DNA of 64,000 nt from an uncultured Rhodospirillaceae bacterium (GCA_913030825.1 CAJWCU010000001.1:124001-188000), one strand, 5' to 3'. Positions 1-12,907 are shown, counted from the stretch's first letter. Numbers and translations are program-made. The notes: generated from the letters alone by a model not told the origin.

Positions 1-945
<945 letters not shown>

Positions 946-977
946 GGCGTCCCCCTGAGCTCCTTCAAGCGCATTCC

Positions 978-1015
978 AAAAAAAACCGGCCCGCGCCCGG
1001 GGTGGGCGCGGGCGG
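978..1015 (-). terminator. Rho-independent terminator downstream of mdh
   Basis: Read on the minus strand, a 10-bp GC stem (989-998 with 1004-1013) is followed at once by eight T residues (978-985). It sits between the mdh stop and the sucC start, so sucC transcription must either read through it or start from a promoter very close to the gene. Confidence 0.85.
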
Positions 1016-1026
1016 TCACTGACTAC

Positions 1027-2513
<1,487 letters not shown>

Positions 2514-3356
2514 ATGAACGAGACGCCCGACGCCGCGGCATCTTCGCAGGCCGCCCCGCCCGTACAGCCGGACAATACCGCCCGGTTCACCGGCCTTGCC
2601 GAATCCTATCAGAAATATCGCCCCGATTACCCGCCCGAGGCGCTGGCCGCCGTCGCCGCCTATTGGGCGGCGGTGCCGGGTGTGCCACGGCGCCTTGCCG
2701 ATATCGGCGGCGGCACCGGCATTTCGGCGCGGGCCATGTTGGCCGCGCTCGATGAAATGGGCGGCGGTGCCTGGACTGCCCAAGTGGTGGAGCCCAACGA
2801 CGACATGCGCGGCCAGGCGGAACAGGCGTTGGCCGACCGGCCGGACGTCACGGTCGCCAAAGGCACGGCAGAAGTGCTGCCCTTCGCAGACGGCGAGATC
2901 GGATTGTTGATGGCGGCCCAAGCCGCCCATTGGTTCGACCGCCCGAAATTCTATGCCGAGGCGAAACGGGTGCTGGCCCCCGGCGGCGTCATGCTGATCC
3001 TGTTCAATAACCGGGAACTCTATAACGACCCCTTGATGGCGGCCTTCGAGGAACAGGTCGAAACCTCGGTCGAGGGATATTGGCGGACCTACCGGTCGTG
3101 GAACCTGATGGCGGAACTTCACGATCTCGACTGGCCGGCCGACGTGACCGAAATCGTGCACCCCTGGGTCTGGCGCCTGACGCCCGAGGCCTTCGCCGGC
3201 CTGATGCTCTCGCGCTCCAAGATGACGCCCTATAAAGAAGTCCACGGCGCCGCCGCCGCGGAGGCCGCGATCCTGGATCTCGCCCGCGGCTTTACCGACC
3301 CCGACGGCCTGGTCGACGTGCAGTACAAGACCCAGGCGGCCGTCGCGCGCCGCTAA
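2514..3356 (+). CDS. Class I SAM-dependent methyltransferase
   Basis: This is a 280-residue methyltransferase of the type-11 family. The SAM-binding motif I, DIGGGTGIS, is at about residues 63-71, the acidic post-I region includes VVEPNDDM, and QAAHWFD precedes the motif common to this group. The substrate cannot be told from sequence. I chose ATG 2514 rather than an upstream in-frame start because TATACT (2501-2506) looks like a -10 box whose start point would fall on or next to this ATG, which would make the mRNA leaderless. It is a stand-alone gene divergent from mdh. Confidence 0.85.
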   Translation: MNETPDAAASSQAAPPVQPDNTARFTGLAESYQKYRPDYPPEALAAVAAYWAAVPGVPRRLADIGGGTGISARAMLAALDEMGGGAWTAQVVEPNDDMRGQAEQALADRPDVTVAKGTAEVLPFADGEIGLLMAAQAAHWFDRPKFYAEAKRVLAPGGVMLILFNNRELYNDPLMAAFEEQVETSVEGYWRTYRSWNLMAELHDLDWPADVTEIVHPWVWRLTPEAFAGLMLSRSKMTPYKEVHGAAAAEAAILDLARGFTDPDGLVDVQYKTQAAVARR

Positions 3357-3475
3357 TCGCAAACTACCTTCCCACAAGTCAAACACTTGCAAGGTTATGA
3401 ATGTATGGTTTCGGCTTCGCCGGGGGGCGCGACCAGTCGCGGGTACGACATTAGAAGTACTTAGAGGAGCCTTTT

Positions 3476-4804
3476 GTGGACCAAATCAGCCTGACCGACC
3501 CGGAGCAATCCGTGGCCTACGACGCCATGGAGAAATTGCAATCCGGCGCCTACGACGACATCCCCGAAACCCAAATGGGCTTGACCGGCAAGATCAAGGA
3601 AATGGCCAAGACCTTCCAGACCAGAGGCCAGGAAAGCCTGCGCCGCATGGTCTCCATGTCGGTCAACCTGAACGAGGCGGTCACCCGCTCGGCCCAGATG
3701 ATCCGCGACACCCGCGAAGTCGATAACCGGTCCCAGACAATCGCCGCGGCGGCCGAGGAACTGGTCGCTTCCGTCGCCGAGATCGCCCGCAACACGGAAG
3801 ACGCAGCCGCCGACGCGCAATGCGCCCGCGACACCGCCGACCAGGGCGTCGACGCGGCCGGGCGCGCCGTCGCCGCCATGGAACGGATCGCCGCCGCGGT
3901 CGAGGCCGCGTCGTCGCGGGTCGAAACCTTGGCCGAGGCCTCGTCGCAGATCGGCAACATCGTGGGCCAGATCAACGACATCGCCAAGCAGACCAACCTT
4001 TTGGCCCTCAACGCCACCATCGAGGCGGCGCGCGCGGGCGAAGCGGGCAAGGGCTTCGCCGTGGTCGCCGGCGAGGTTAAGAACCTGTCCAATCAGACGT
4101 CGAAGGCGACCGAGGACATTCGAGGCCGGATCGACAACCTGCGTTCGGAAATGGACGGCATCGTGACCTCCATGCGCGAAGGTGCGGACGCCGTCGCCGA
4201 AGGCCGCGAGGTCATCACAGGTGCAGGTCAGGAAATGCGGTCGATGTCCGAACAGGTCATCGGCATCACCCTGAAGATGGAAGAGATCGCGGGCATCCTC
4301 AGCCAGCAGACGGCGGCCAGCCATGAAGTCGCCGAAGGCATCACCGCCATCGCCGGGATGACCGCCAACAACGTCGCGCAGATCGAATCCGTCGTCGACT
4401 TCCTGGCCGCGACGGATGAGGAACTGGTCGCCGGTCTGGACGACCTGCTGAATCAGCAAATCCCTGACATGACCATCTACCGGGCCAAGTCGGACCACAT
4501 CATCTGGAAAAAGAAGCTGGCGGAAATGATGGTCGGGCGGGCGCGCCTGGATCCCGACGAACTGGCCGATCACCATTCCTGCCGTCTCGGCAAGTGGTAT
4601 GACGCGATCGCGGATGCGGAGATCCGCAATCATCCCGCCTATGCGGCCATGGCCGAGCCGCACAAAGCCGTGCACGACCACGGCATCCAGGCCGCCCGGT
4701 ATTACAAGGACGGCAACCTGGAAGGGGCGCTCGACGAGATCGCCAAGGTCGCCGAGGCCTCTCAGGACGTACTCAAGTATCTGGACGAATTGATCGCCCG
4801 GTAA
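3476..4804 (+). CDS. Soluble methyl-accepting chemotaxis protein with C-terminal CZB zinc domain
   Basis: This is a cytoplasmic chemoreceptor of 442 residues with no membrane segment. Residues about 60-310 form the coiled-coil MA signalling domain, with the conserved hairpin tip [20 protein letters not shown] at about 174-193. Residues about 330-440 form a CZB (chemoreceptor zinc-binding) domain with the expected ligands: His341 in KSDHIIW, Cys369 in CRLGKWY, and His396 and His400 in EPHKAVH. CZB domains are known from other receptors to sense zinc or, through the reactive cysteine, hypochlorous acid; which applies here is inference. The start is GTG 3476, preceded by AGAGGAG at good spacing. 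No che genes are adjacent. Confidence 0.95.
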   Translation: MDQISLTDPEQSVAYDAMEKLQSGAYDDIPETQMGLTGKIKEMAKTFQTRGQESLRRMVSMSVNLNEAVTRSAQMIRDTREVDNRSQTIAAAAEELVASVAEIARNTEDAAADAQCARDTADQGVDAAGRAVAAMERIAAAVEAASSRVETLAEASSQIGNIVGQINDIAKQTNLLALNATIEAARAGEAGKGFAVVAGEVKNLSNQTSKATEDIRGRIDNLRSEMDGIVTSMREGADAVAEGREVITGAGQEMRSMSEQVIGITLKMEEIAGILSQQTAASHEVAEGITAIAGMTANNVAQIESVVDFLAATDEELVAGLDDLLNQQIPDMTIYRAKSDHIIWKKKLAEMMVGRARLDPDELADHHSCRLGKWYDAIADAEIRNHPAYAAMAEPHKAVHDHGIQAARYYKDGNLEGALDEIAKVAEASQDVLKYLDELIAR

Positions 4805-4826
4805 CGGCGGCGCGGTCCGAAACCGG

Positions 4827-4860
4827 AAAGGGCGGCCTTGCGGGGCCGCCCTTTCTTTAT
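4827..4860 (+). terminator. Terminator between the CZB chemoreceptor and nadC
   Basis: An 11-bp stem (4827-4837 with 4844-4854) of AAAGGGCGGCC type is followed by TTTCTTT on the plus strand. The symmetric A/T ends mean it could also serve the convergent nadC transcript. Confidence 0.8.
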
Positions 4861-4878
4861 CTCGTGTCGGTGACGCCT

Positions 4879-5730
<852 letters not shown>

Positions 5731-5788
5731 GACGGTATGCCGGTCTGTCTCGGGGGTGGGCGGGATGGGTGGCGGGGCGCCGGACGGG

Positions 5789-6856
5789 TCAGGCGGCGGC
5801 CTTCGACCCGTCCTTGCCTTTGCCGCCCTTGCTGCCTTTGGCGGGAGGCGACATTTCCAGCATCTTCTCGAGCGGCTTATAGGCCTCGACGCGAAGTGTT
5901 TCGTCGATTTCCACCCGCGGCGCTTCGTTCAGCATGGAGAGATAGAGTTTCTCCAGCGTGTTGAGCTCCATGTACGGGCAGTTGGCGCAGTTGCAGGTGC
6001 CGTCGGCGCCGGGCGCGGCCAGGAAGGTCTTGCCGGGCGCGGACTTCTGCATCTGGTGGAAGATATGCTGTTCCGTCGCGACGATGATCGTGTCCGCCGG
6101 ATGGGCGACCACGTAATCCAGGATCGAGCGGGTCGAGCCGACATGGTCCGCATGCTTCAGGATGCCGTCGTGGCATTCCGGGTGGGCGGCCACGGGGGCG
6201 TCCGGGTGCTGGGCCTTCAGCTTGACCAGTTCGCGTTCCGAGAACCGGTCATGCACGATGCAGGCCCCTTCCCAGAAGATCATGTCGCGGCCGGTCTGGC
6301 GCTGGATATAGGCACCCAGGTGCTTGTCGGGCGCGAACAGGATCGGCTTGTCCGCCGGCAGGTTGCGCACGATATGTTCGGCGTTGGACGAGGTCACGAT
6401 GACGTCCGACAGCGCCTTAACGCGGGCCGACGAATTGATGTAGGTGACGACGATGTGGTCGGGGTGGGCGGCCACGAACTCGGCGAAGTCGTCCGGCGGG
6501 CAGCTTTCCTCGAGCGAGCAGCCGGCTTCCAGATCGGGCAGAACCACGGTCTTGGTCGGGCTCAGGATCTTGGCGACCTCGGCCATGAAGCGCACGCCGC
6601 AGAACACGATCATGTCCGCGTCCGTCGCCGCCGCCTTGCGCGACAGGTCGAGCGAGTCACCGACGAAATCGGCGAGGTCCTGGATTTCCGGGTCCTGGTA
6701 ATAGTGCGCCAGGATCACGGCGTTCTTTTCCTTGCGCAGGCGGTCAATCTCCGCCCAAAGGTCGATCGTCGGGTCGACGTCCGACCACGAGGTTGCCTCG
6801 GGGCCCGCCGGGATCACCGTATCGGGCACGATCAAAGGGGTCATATCGGCGGCCAT
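5789..6856 (-). CDS. nadA: Quinolinate synthase
   Basis: NadA condenses iminoaspartate with dihydroxyacetone phosphate to make quinolinate and carries an oxygen-sensitive [4Fe-4S] cluster. Three cysteine regions are visible: CGVRFMAEVAKILSP, CSLEESCPPDDF, and CNCANCPYMELNTL near the C-terminus. The protein of about 355 residues begins at ATG 6856, which has GAGGAG about 10 nt upstream; an in-frame extension to 6913 lacks such a site. A second ATG 12 nt further in (MTPLIV) is also possible. The last 15 residues are lysine/glycine rich. A 16-of-18 palindrome, AGGCCTAATATAAGGCCT, lies 70 nt upstream. Confidence 0.96.
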   Translation of the reverse strand: MAADMTPLIVPDTVIPAGPEATSWSDVDPTIDLWAEIDRLRKEKNAVILAHYYQDPEIQDLADFVGDSLDLSRKAAATDADMIVFCGVRFMAEVAKILSPTKTVVLPDLEAGCSLEESCPPDDFAEFVAAHPDHIVVTYINSSARVKALSDVIVTSSNAEHIVRNLPADKPILFAPDKHLGAYIQRQTGRDMIFWEGACIVHDRFSERELVKLKAQHPDAPVAAHPECHDGILKHADHVGSTRSILDYVVAHPADTIIVATEQHIFHQMQKSAPGKTFLAAPGADGTCNCANCPYMELNTLEKLYLSMLNEAPRVEIDETLRVEAYKPLEKMLEMSPPAKGSKGGKGKDGSKAAA

Positions 6857-6925
6857 TGCCTGAAAGCTCCTCGAAAGTCTGCCCCGCGCCAGCCATCTCC
6901 GGGCCAGCCTCAAGGGGCGTCTCTA

Positions 6926-6943
6926 AGGCCTAATATAAGGCCT
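6926..6943. promoter_or_regulatory. Palindrome AGGCCTAATATAAGGCCT upstream of nadA
   Basis: Two AGGCCT hexamers (each itself palindromic) flank AATATA, so 16 of 18 bases are symmetric. It is about 70 nt upstream of the nadA start, and its AT core could overlap a -10 element. NAD-synthesis operons are often under dedicated repressors such as NrtR, NiaR or NadQ. That this is such an operator is inference from position and symmetry only. Confidence 0.4.
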
Positions 6944-7026
6944 GGAATTAAGAAAACCACAATAACACCGCCGGTCAACGGGATTTTTTATCCATTGGAA
7001 ACTGTTGTTCCGCCCGGGAACAGGTC

Positions 7027-8169
7027 TCAATCCTCTCCGCCGTGGGGTTGGGCGATGTATTCCGGCGACTGCATTTCGATCAATCGCGACACCGTGCGTT
7101 CGAATTCAAAGGACCCGTCGCCTTGGGTATACAGCTCGGTCGGCGGCGCATCGGCGGCGCAGATGAAATTGACCCGGGCATCGTATAGCGCGTCGATCAA
7201 GGTCACGAAGCGCTTGGCCTGGTCGCGCTTTTCCGGGCCCAATTTGGGCACGCCGTTCATCACGAGGGAATGGAATTTCTCGGCGATCGCCAGATAGTCG
7301 CCGGCGCCCATGGGGCGCGCGCAGAGATCGGAAAAGGTCGTGAAGGCCACGCCTTCCGCCGCCATGGGGATTTCGATGGTGCGGCCGTTGACGTTGAGGG
7401 TCACCGCGCGCGGCTCCATGCCGACCGTCAGGTCCTTAAAGGCTTTTTCCAGTTTCTTGTCGGCGTCGGCGGAATTGGGGGTGATGTAGATATCCAATTC
7501 CTGGAGGCGCTGCAGCCGGTAGTCGGTGCCGGAATCCAGCTCGATGACCTCCATCTTGTCCACGAAGATATCGATAAAGGGCAGGAAGCGTTCGCGCTGC
7601 AGGCCGTCCTTGTACAAATCCTTCGGATGGCGGTTCGACGTCGCGACGACCACCACGCCCTGTTCGAACAGGGTTTCGAACAGACGGCCCAGGATCATCG
7701 CGTCGGCGATGTCGGTGACGTGAAATTCGTCGAAGCAAAGCAGCCAGGCCTGATCGACGATGATGCGCGCAAGGGCGGGCAGGGGGTCTTTTTCCTCGCC
7801 CACCTTGCCGGCCTTCTGGGCCTCGCGGAAGGCATGGATGCGGCGGTGGACTTCCTGCATGAAGGAGTGGAAATGAACGTGTTTCTTGGCTTCGACCGGG
7901 CAATGCTCGAAGAACAGGTCCATCAGCATTGTTTTGCCGCGCCCGACGCCGCCCCACATGTAGATGCCCTTGGGCGGCGGTTGTTTGCGGCCGCCTAAGC
8001 CCAAGCGCGCGGCCCAACCCGAGCGGCCCATTCGCGCGCCATAGGCGTCGAGCGCTTCCGACAGCGTCTGCAGGCGCTGAATGGCGTGGGATTGGGCGGG
8101 GTCCGGGCGCACGTCGCCGCCGTTTACCAGCGCGTCGTAGGCTTTCTGGGGCGTCGTGGTGATCGACAA
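7027..8169 (-). CDS. zapE: Cell division protein ZapE (AFG1-like ATPase)
   Basis: ZapE is a cytoplasmic P-loop ATPase of the AFG1/LACE1 family, linked in E. coli to Z-ring behaviour under stress. The 380 residues carry Walker A GGVGRGKTMLMD at about 73-84, Walker B LLCFDEFHVTD at about 142-152, and the sensor region VVVVATSNRHPKDLYKDG. The reading frame opens at TTG 8169, with AAAGG about 10 nt upstream. In many alphaproteobacteria zapE lies directly upstream of mdh; here the nad genes, a chemoreceptor and a methyltransferase lie between them. A 149-nt gap separates it from the next gene upstream. Confidence 0.95.
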   Translation of the reverse strand: MSITTTPQKAYDALVNGGDVRPDPAQSHAIQRLQTLSEALDAYGARMGRSGWAARLGLGGRKQPPPKGIYMWGGVGRGKTMLMDLFFEHCPVEAKKHVHFHSFMQEVHRRIHAFREAQKAGKVGEEKDPLPALARIIVDQAWLLCFDEFHVTDIADAMILGRLFETLFEQGVVVVATSNRHPKDLYKDGLQRERFLPFIDIFVDKMEVIELDSGTDYRLQRLQELDIYITPNSADADKKLEKAFKDLTVGMEPRAVTLNVNGRTIEIPMAAEGVAFTTFSDLCARPMGAGDYLAIAEKFHSLVMNGVPKLGPEKRDQAKRFVTLIDALYDARVNFICAADAPPTELYTQGDGSFEFERTVSRLIEMQSPEYIAQPHGGED

Positions 8170-8318
8170 GCGGAGATCACCTTTCCTGTCTTCGGAATGG
8201 GGTGGAAATGGTCAGGGTGCGAATGGGTCGCACTCTACCATGTTCGCCTGGACGGTCCAGCCCCCGCGGCCGGTCGAAGAATGGGAAGAGGAGCGAAACA
8301 TCCGCGCGGCGCGGTGAC

Positions 8319-9896
8319 TCAGTCGCCGGGCGCCGTGACCTGACCGCCACCCTTGCCGGGGGGCTGGTCAGCCGATTGGCCGCCGGTTTTGCCGGACGCA
8401 GCGGAGGCACCCGTTGCAGGTGCCGCGCCCGCATCTTGTTGCGGTCCCCGGGGCGCGCCCGCGACCGGTTTCGAGGCGACCTGCTGGGCGGACTTGCCGC
8501 CGGCCGGACCCGGGCCGGACCCGGCGCCGAGGAGCGGTTTTTCCGGTGTCTTCGCTTGCGGCATGAACAGGGCTTCCATCTCGCGCCGGAACAGATAGGT
8601 CGCATCCGTGCGATCCTGTTCGACATCGTCCCAGGTTACGATGGCGCCCTGTTTGATCGGCCGCTTGAGCTTGATTTTCTGCGCCAGCCCGATGGGCACG
8701 GCCTTGGTCCGGACGGACTCGGTCGCCGGCATCAATTTACCCCAGACGGTGAAGCCGCCTTCGCCGTCGAGCACCTCGCCCGCGCGCAGGTCGCGCTTGG
8801 CGCAGGCGACGACGTCGCCGATGAATTTGGTGGCCGATCCCGTCGGCTGTTTGAGGATCGCCGCATAGGCGACCGAAACGCCCAATTCCAGGCCGATCAG
8901 GTGATAAGGCCGCCACAAGGCCGAATACCCGCCGCCCGCATCGGTGATCATGCCGTAATCGGAGAAACAGCGTTTGACGTAATCCGTGGGGGCTTCGAAC
9001 ACCACGTAGACGCCCCAGCGCAGATCGTTTTCCAGGTCCTCGCCCGACCGTTCGCGGGACGAGACGACCTCGACCTGGCCTTTGTGATGGAGGATACCGC
9101 CCGCGTCCTTGGGGATCATGGTGGACGCCAGCGCGTCGACCGGTACGGCCGGGAAGTCCAGACCGTGGGGGGCGGGGGTCAGGTCCGTCGCATTGGCGAC
9201 GGCGGCCATTTCGATGCCCGACTTGGTGCCGTCCAGGAACGAGTTGAACATTTTGGCGTTCATCCCGCTTTCCTTGGCCCGTTCGGCGGTCAGGCCGTAA
9301 TGGGACCAGACGGTATCGGGCGTCGATTCATGGAACTCGGGCATGTACAGCGTGCCCTTGCCCGCTGCGACGACCTCCAGCCCGATGGTCCGCGCCCAAT
9401 CGACCTGCTGACAAATCAGCGACGGCTGATCGCCGTAGGCCATGGAATAGACGACGCCGGCCTCGGCGGCCTTGCGCGCGAGCAAGGGGCCGGCCAGAAC
9501 ATCGGCCTCGACGTTGACCATGACGACGTGGCGGCCGCGCGCGAACGCGGCCAGGGCATGCTTGATGCCGATTTCGGGGAGGCCCGTCGCCTCGACCACG
9601 ACTTCCAGGCCGCCGTGTTCGATCAACGAAAGGGCATCGTCGGTGACGAAGGTCGTGCCCTGGGCCAGGGCCTTGGCTGCCGAATGGCGGGTGATCCGTT
9701 CCTTCGGCCAGCCCGTGTTCAACAGGGCCTTTTCCGCCGTCGCCGGGTTCAGGTCGGCAACGCCGACAACATGGAAACCGGGATGGTGGAGCGCCTGGCT
9801 CAGGAACATCGAGCCGAATTTTCCGGCGCCGATGACACCGACCCTTACAGGGGCGTTCGCGTCGGCGCGCGCATGCAGCAGCGTATTGAGGTTCAT
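8319..9896 (-). CDS. Homoserine-dehydrogenase-like oxidoreductase with C-terminal SAF domain (COG4091 type)
   Basis: The N-terminal half is an NAD(P)-binding Rossmann domain: VRVGVIGAGKFGSMFLSQ at residues 17-34, then VVVEATGLPEIG. A dehydrogenase-like core with GDQPSLICQQVDWAR follows, then a SAF-type module (VVACAKRDLRAGEVLDGEGG) near residues 375-395. This layout is that of the predicted homoserine dehydrogenase/SAF family, whose substrates are mostly unknown. The conserved part ends near residue 450, and about 75 further residues form a Gly/Ala/Pro/Gln-rich disordered tail absent from typical members. It is divergent from the desaturase-like gene. Nothing nearby hints at the pathway. Confidence 0.85.
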   Translation of the reverse strand: MNLNTLLHARADANAPVRVGVIGAGKFGSMFLSQALHHPGFHVVGVADLNPATAEKALLNTGWPKERITRHSAAKALAQGTTFVTDDALSLIEHGGLEVVVEATGLPEIGIKHALAAFARGRHVVMVNVEADVLAGPLLARKAAEAGVVYSMAYGDQPSLICQQVDWARTIGLEVVAAGKGTLYMPEFHESTPDTVWSHYGLTAERAKESGMNAKMFNSFLDGTKSGIEMAAVANATDLTPAPHGLDFPAVPVDALASTMIPKDAGGILHHKGQVEVVSSRERSGEDLENDLRWGVYVVFEAPTDYVKRCFSDYGMITDAGGGYSALWRPYHLIGLELGVSVAYAAILKQPTGSATKFIGDVVACAKRDLRAGEVLDGEGGFTVWGKLMPATESVRTKAVPIGLAQKIKLKRPIKQGAIVTWDDVEQDRTDATYLFRREMEALFMPQAKTPEKPLLGAGSGPGPAGGKSAQQVASKPVAGAPRGPQQDAGAAPATGASAASGKTGGQSADQPPGKGGGQVTAPGD

Positions 9897-10134
9897 CCGT
9901 TCCCTCTCCCCGGGCCCGTCCGGCGGGTCCGTTCCCAGGCACCAAGTCGTCGCAAGGGGCGTTCCCTAGGTTTGGCGGCCGGGCCCCATGGTGCGGCCGT
10001 GCCCGGCGCGACCCCCGATCCCGCGCGGTCTTCACGTTTCCGTGGCCTCACTGGCCGGTCGGGGGAAATGGCACCATACTACAAAGGCACCCTCTTTCGG
10101 AACGGGAAACAGGCTGGGTACGCCAGAACGTCAT

Positions 10135-10956
10135 ATGGATGCCTTCAACGACTTCATCGCGGATCATGAACCGGCGTTGCGCCTGGGTTGTTTCCTGGCC
10201 GTGCTCGCCGTCATGGCGGGGGCCGAAGCGCTTTGGCCGCGCCGCCCGGGGGCGGCCCGCGGCCGCCGTTGGCCCAACAATGCGGGGCTGGTTCTGCTGG
10301 ATACGTTGGCGGTGCGGATCGCCGCCTGGGCCCTGCCGGTTCTCCTCCCCGTCGCGGCGGCGGCCTATGCGGCGGAACGGGATTGGGGCCTGCTGCCGGT
10401 GCTGGGTATCTACGATTGGGGCGCGTTCGTGGTCGCGTTGGTGGTCTTCGACCTTGCGATCTATGCCCAGCATGTCGCCGTGCATCATATTCCCGTGCTC
10501 TGGCGCCTCCACCGCGTCCATCACACGGATCTCAGTCTCGACGTGACCTCGGGCCTGCGGTTTCATCCGCTGGAAATCCTGCTGTCGATCGTGATCAAGA
10601 CGGGCCTGGTTCTGGCGCTCGGCGCGCCCGCCGCCGCCGTGGTGGTGTTCGAGGTCCTGCTCAACGGCACGGCCATGTTCAACCATGCCAACCTGAAACT
10701 GCCCTTATGGCTCGACCGCGCCGTCCGCACGGTCGTCGTCACGCCGGACATGCACCGGGTCCATCATTCCGTCCATCGCGACGAAACGGATAGCAACTTC
10801 GGGTTCAATTTCTCGGTCTGGGACCGCCTGTTTGGAACCTACCGCGCCCAACCCCGCGACGGCCACGACGGCATGACCATCGGTCAGTCCGGTTTCCGCG
10901 ACCCGGACCGCCTCGGCCTGGCGCGGCTGCTGGTCCAGCCATTCGGCAAAGAGTAA
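10135..10956 (+). CDS. Sterol desaturase / fatty acid hydroxylase family membrane protein
   Basis: This is an integral membrane di-iron enzyme of the fatty acid hydroxylase superfamily, 273 residues from ATG 10135. The histidine clusters are visible: HVAVHH and LHRVHHTD in the middle (about residues 107-127), HANLKLP, and MHRVHHSVHRDE near residues 205-216. Hydrophobic segments occur at about 15-30, 55-80, 90-105 and 150-180. The family includes sterol desaturases, carotenoid hydroxylases and lipid hydroxylases, so the substrate is open. It ends 9 nt before the convergent PaiB-like gene. Confidence 0.9.
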   Translation: MDAFNDFIADHEPALRLGCFLAVLAVMAGAEALWPRRPGAARGRRWPNNAGLVLLDTLAVRIAAWALPVLLPVAAAAYAAERDWGLLPVLGIYDWGAFVVALVVFDLAIYAQHVAVHHIPVLWRLHRVHHTDLSLDVTSGLRFHPLEILLSIVIKTGLVLALGAPAAAVVVFEVLLNGTAMFNHANLKLPLWLDRAVRTVVVTPDMHRVHHSVHRDETDSNFGFNFSVWDRLFGTYRAQPRDGHDGMTIGQSGFRDPDRLGLARLLVQPFGKE

Positions 10957-10965
10957 CCGCCTGGC

Positions 10966-11595
10966 CTAGATCCTGTCCTTGTTGGCGTCGGCCATAATCC
11001 CCGCGACGGTTTCGTCATCTGGACGGCCGGTCTTCTTCAGGCCCGTCATGGCGCCCCGGACATCTTCCGGCTTGCGGTTCTGGCTCATCTTCCGTTTGCC
11101 TTCCAGGCGCGTGATCGGCATCTCGAAGGCGACGATGCCCTTAATCTGGGCTGCGAGGAAATCGTCGGGCAACCCCGCGACGGACCAAGGCGTTTCGCGG
11201 CCGTCCTCGTACTGCGCGGTCAGCGATGACAGGCGCGCAACCACGGCCTTTGGGTCGTCCATCACGCGGGGCGCGCCATAGACATGGACGGCCTCGTAAT
11301 TCCAGGTCGGCACGGACTTTTCCGTCTCGTACCAATCGGGGGAGATATAGGTATGCGGTCCGGAGAACACGGCAAGCGCCTCGCCCTGGCCATCGAACGC
11401 CTGCCACTGGGTGTTGGCCTTGGCCAAGTGCCCCCAGAGCAGCCAGCCGTCCCCGTCCGGAACCAGGTGCAGCGGCACGTGGCTTGCGACCATGCCCTCG
11501 GCGCCGTGGGTGACCAGAACGGCGAAGCCGTTGGCGCGGATCAGGTCCAGCATCTCGGCGTCGTTGGCGATTTCGAACTGTTTCGGGCGGTACAT
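10966..11595 (-). CDS. FMN-binding negative transcriptional regulator (PaiB family)
   Basis: This is a 209-residue protein of the PaiB family, a split-barrel FMN-binding fold first described in the Bacillus Pai system. The N-terminus MYRPKQFEIAND, the segment HLAKANTQW, the motif VFSGPHTYISPDWY at about residues 76-89, and the C-terminal KRKMSQNRKPEDV are family hallmarks. Despite the name, DNA binding has not been widely shown for the family. Start is ATG 11595. The gene is divergent from the DUF6494 gene. Confidence 0.92.
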   Translation of the reverse strand: MYRPKQFEIANDAEMLDLIRANGFAVLVTHGAEGMVASHVPLHLVPDGDGWLLWGHLAKANTQWQAFDGQGEALAVFSGPHTYISPDWYETEKSVPTWNYEAVHVYGAPRVMDDPKAVVARLSSLTAQYEDGRETPWSVAGLPDDFLAAQIKGIVAFEMPITRLEGKRKMSQNRKPEDVRGAMTGLKKTGRPDDETVAGIMADANKDRI

Positions 11596-11799
11596 GGGGG
11601 TATGTCCTCGATTGGGGGCGGCAGGGCTGCGTCACGGCCTAAGCCTTAAGGCGGGGACGGCTCGACATGAAAGAACCATTTCCGGTCCGTGAAAAGGGCC
11701 AAGATCGCCGTTGCCCGGCCGGCCGCGCCTGCCTAGGTTTCAAGGAGACGACGGGCCGACGCCCGCCCACCGGAGGTCGGGGCCCGCACGGAGGAAAAG

Positions 11800-12042
11800 A
11801 TGAACGAAGAACACTTCAACATGCAGATGCGCAAGTTCCTGAAGCAGGTCGGCGTGACCAGCCAGACGGAAATCGAAAAGGCCGTGCGCTCGGCGCTCTA
11901 CGACGGGCGGATCGCCGAGGACGCAACGATCAAGGCGACCATGACGCTGGAAATCCCGACCCTTGGCACCGTCCACAAGGTCGAAGCCCTGATCGAATTG
12001 AAGGACGAGGATATCGAAGACGAACACCGCCACGGCGACTGA
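11800..12042 (+). CDS. DUF6494 family small protein
   Basis: This is an 80-residue acidic soluble protein beginning MNEEHFNMQMRKFLKQVGVTS, with a strong GGAGG 7 nt upstream. It has the pattern of the small alphaproteobacterial DUF6494 family: a helical N-terminus, then TMTLEIPTLGTVHKVE, and an acidic end. Function is unknown. It stands between the divergent PaiB-like gene and the convergent sdh operon, with a terminator directly behind it. Confidence 0.85.
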   Translation: MNEEHFNMQMRKFLKQVGVTSQTEIEKAVRSALYDGRIAEDATIKATMTLEIPTLGTVHKVEALIELKDEDIEDEHRHGD

Positions 12043-12067
12043 TCGCCGGCACGCATCGCGCATAAGA

Positions 12068-12093
12068 AAAAGCCCGCCAACCGGCGGGCTTTT
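12068..12093. terminator. Bidirectional terminator between DUF6494 and sdhB
   Basis: A 7-bp GC stem (12072-12078 with 12083-12089) is extended by four A/T pairs on each side, giving AAAAGCCCGCC and its complement. T runs follow the hairpin on both strands, fitting its place between two convergent transcripts. Confidence 0.85.
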
Positions 12094-12114
12094 CCATTTC
12101 AATTCCGTCGCAAG

Positions 12115-12891
12115 CTACTGCCTTGCCGCAATCGCCTTCTTGATTTCGGCGATGGCCAGGCCCGGGTTCAGGTGCTTCGGGCAGGTGTTGGTGCAATTCA
12201 TGATCGTGTGGCAGCGATACAGCCGGAACGGGTCGTTCAGGTTGTCGAGCCGCTTGCCGGTCGCTTCGTCGCGGCTGTCGGCGATCCAGCGGTAGGACTG
12301 CAGCAGGATGGCCGGGCCCATGTAGCGGTCGCCGTTCCACCAATAGCTGGGGCAGGACGTCTGGCAGCAGAAGCAGAGGATGCACTCCCAGAGACCGTCG
12401 AGCTTTTCCCGTTCTTCCGGCGACTGCAGGCGTTCGCGCGTCGGGGCGGGGGTGTCGGCCTGCAGCCAGGGCTCGATGGATTTGAGCTGCGCGTAGGGCA
12501 CGTTGAGGTCGGGCACCAAATCCTTGATCACCGGCATGTGAGGCAGCGGATAGATCTTCACATCGCCCTTGATGTCGTCGATGGCCTTGATGCAGGCCAG
12601 GGTGTTGGTGCCGTCGATGTTGAACGCGCAGGACCCGCAGACCCCTTCGCGGCAGGACCGCCGGAAGGTCAGGGTCGGATCCATCTCGTTCTTGATCTTG
12701 ATCAGGCCGTCCAGAACCATCGGCCCGCAGCGGTCCAGGTCGACTTCATAGGTGTCGACGCGCGGCAGGTCGTCCGTATCCGGATCCCAGCGGTAGATCT
12801 TGAACTTGCGGATGTTGGTCGCGTCGGGCCCGGCCTTGACGGTCTTGCCCTCGGTAACCCGGGAATTGGCGGGAAGGTTGAATTCGACCAT
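12115..12891 (-). CDS. sdhB: Succinate dehydrogenase iron-sulfur subunit
   Basis: This is the electron-transfer subunit of complex II, 258 residues. The three cluster motifs are present: [11 protein letters not shown]...LAC for [2Fe-2S] (about residues 80-100), [13 protein letters not shown] for [4Fe-4S] (about 174-186), and [17 protein letters not shown] for [3Fe-4S] (about 230-246). It is the last gene of the sdhCDAB operon, 16 nt after sdhA. Confidence 0.98.
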   Translation of the reverse strand: MVEFNLPANSRVTEGKTVKAGPDATNIRKFKIYRWDPDTDDLPRVDTYEVDLDRCGPMVLDGLIKIKNEMDPTLTFRRSCREGVCGSCAFNIDGTNTLACIKAIDDIKGDVKIYPLPHMPVIKDLVPDLNVPYAQLKSIEPWLQADTPAPTRERLQSPEEREKLDGLWECILCFCCQTSCPSYWWNGDRYMGPAILLQSYRWIADSRDEATGKRLDNLNDPFRLYRCHTIMNCTNTCPKHLNPGLAIAEIKKAIAARQ

Positions 12892-12907
12892 CTGCGTCTT
12901 CCTTCTC

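Noticed and set aside
3461-4681. Minus-strand open frame of 406 codons opposite the CZB chemoreceptor
   Set aside because: The plus-strand receptor has all domain motifs and a ribosome binding site; the antisense product is Gly/Asp/His-rich noise.
8202-10169. Plus-strand open frame of 655 codons opposite the SAF-domain dehydrogenase
   Set aside because: Antisense shadow of a gene with a clear Rossmann motif.
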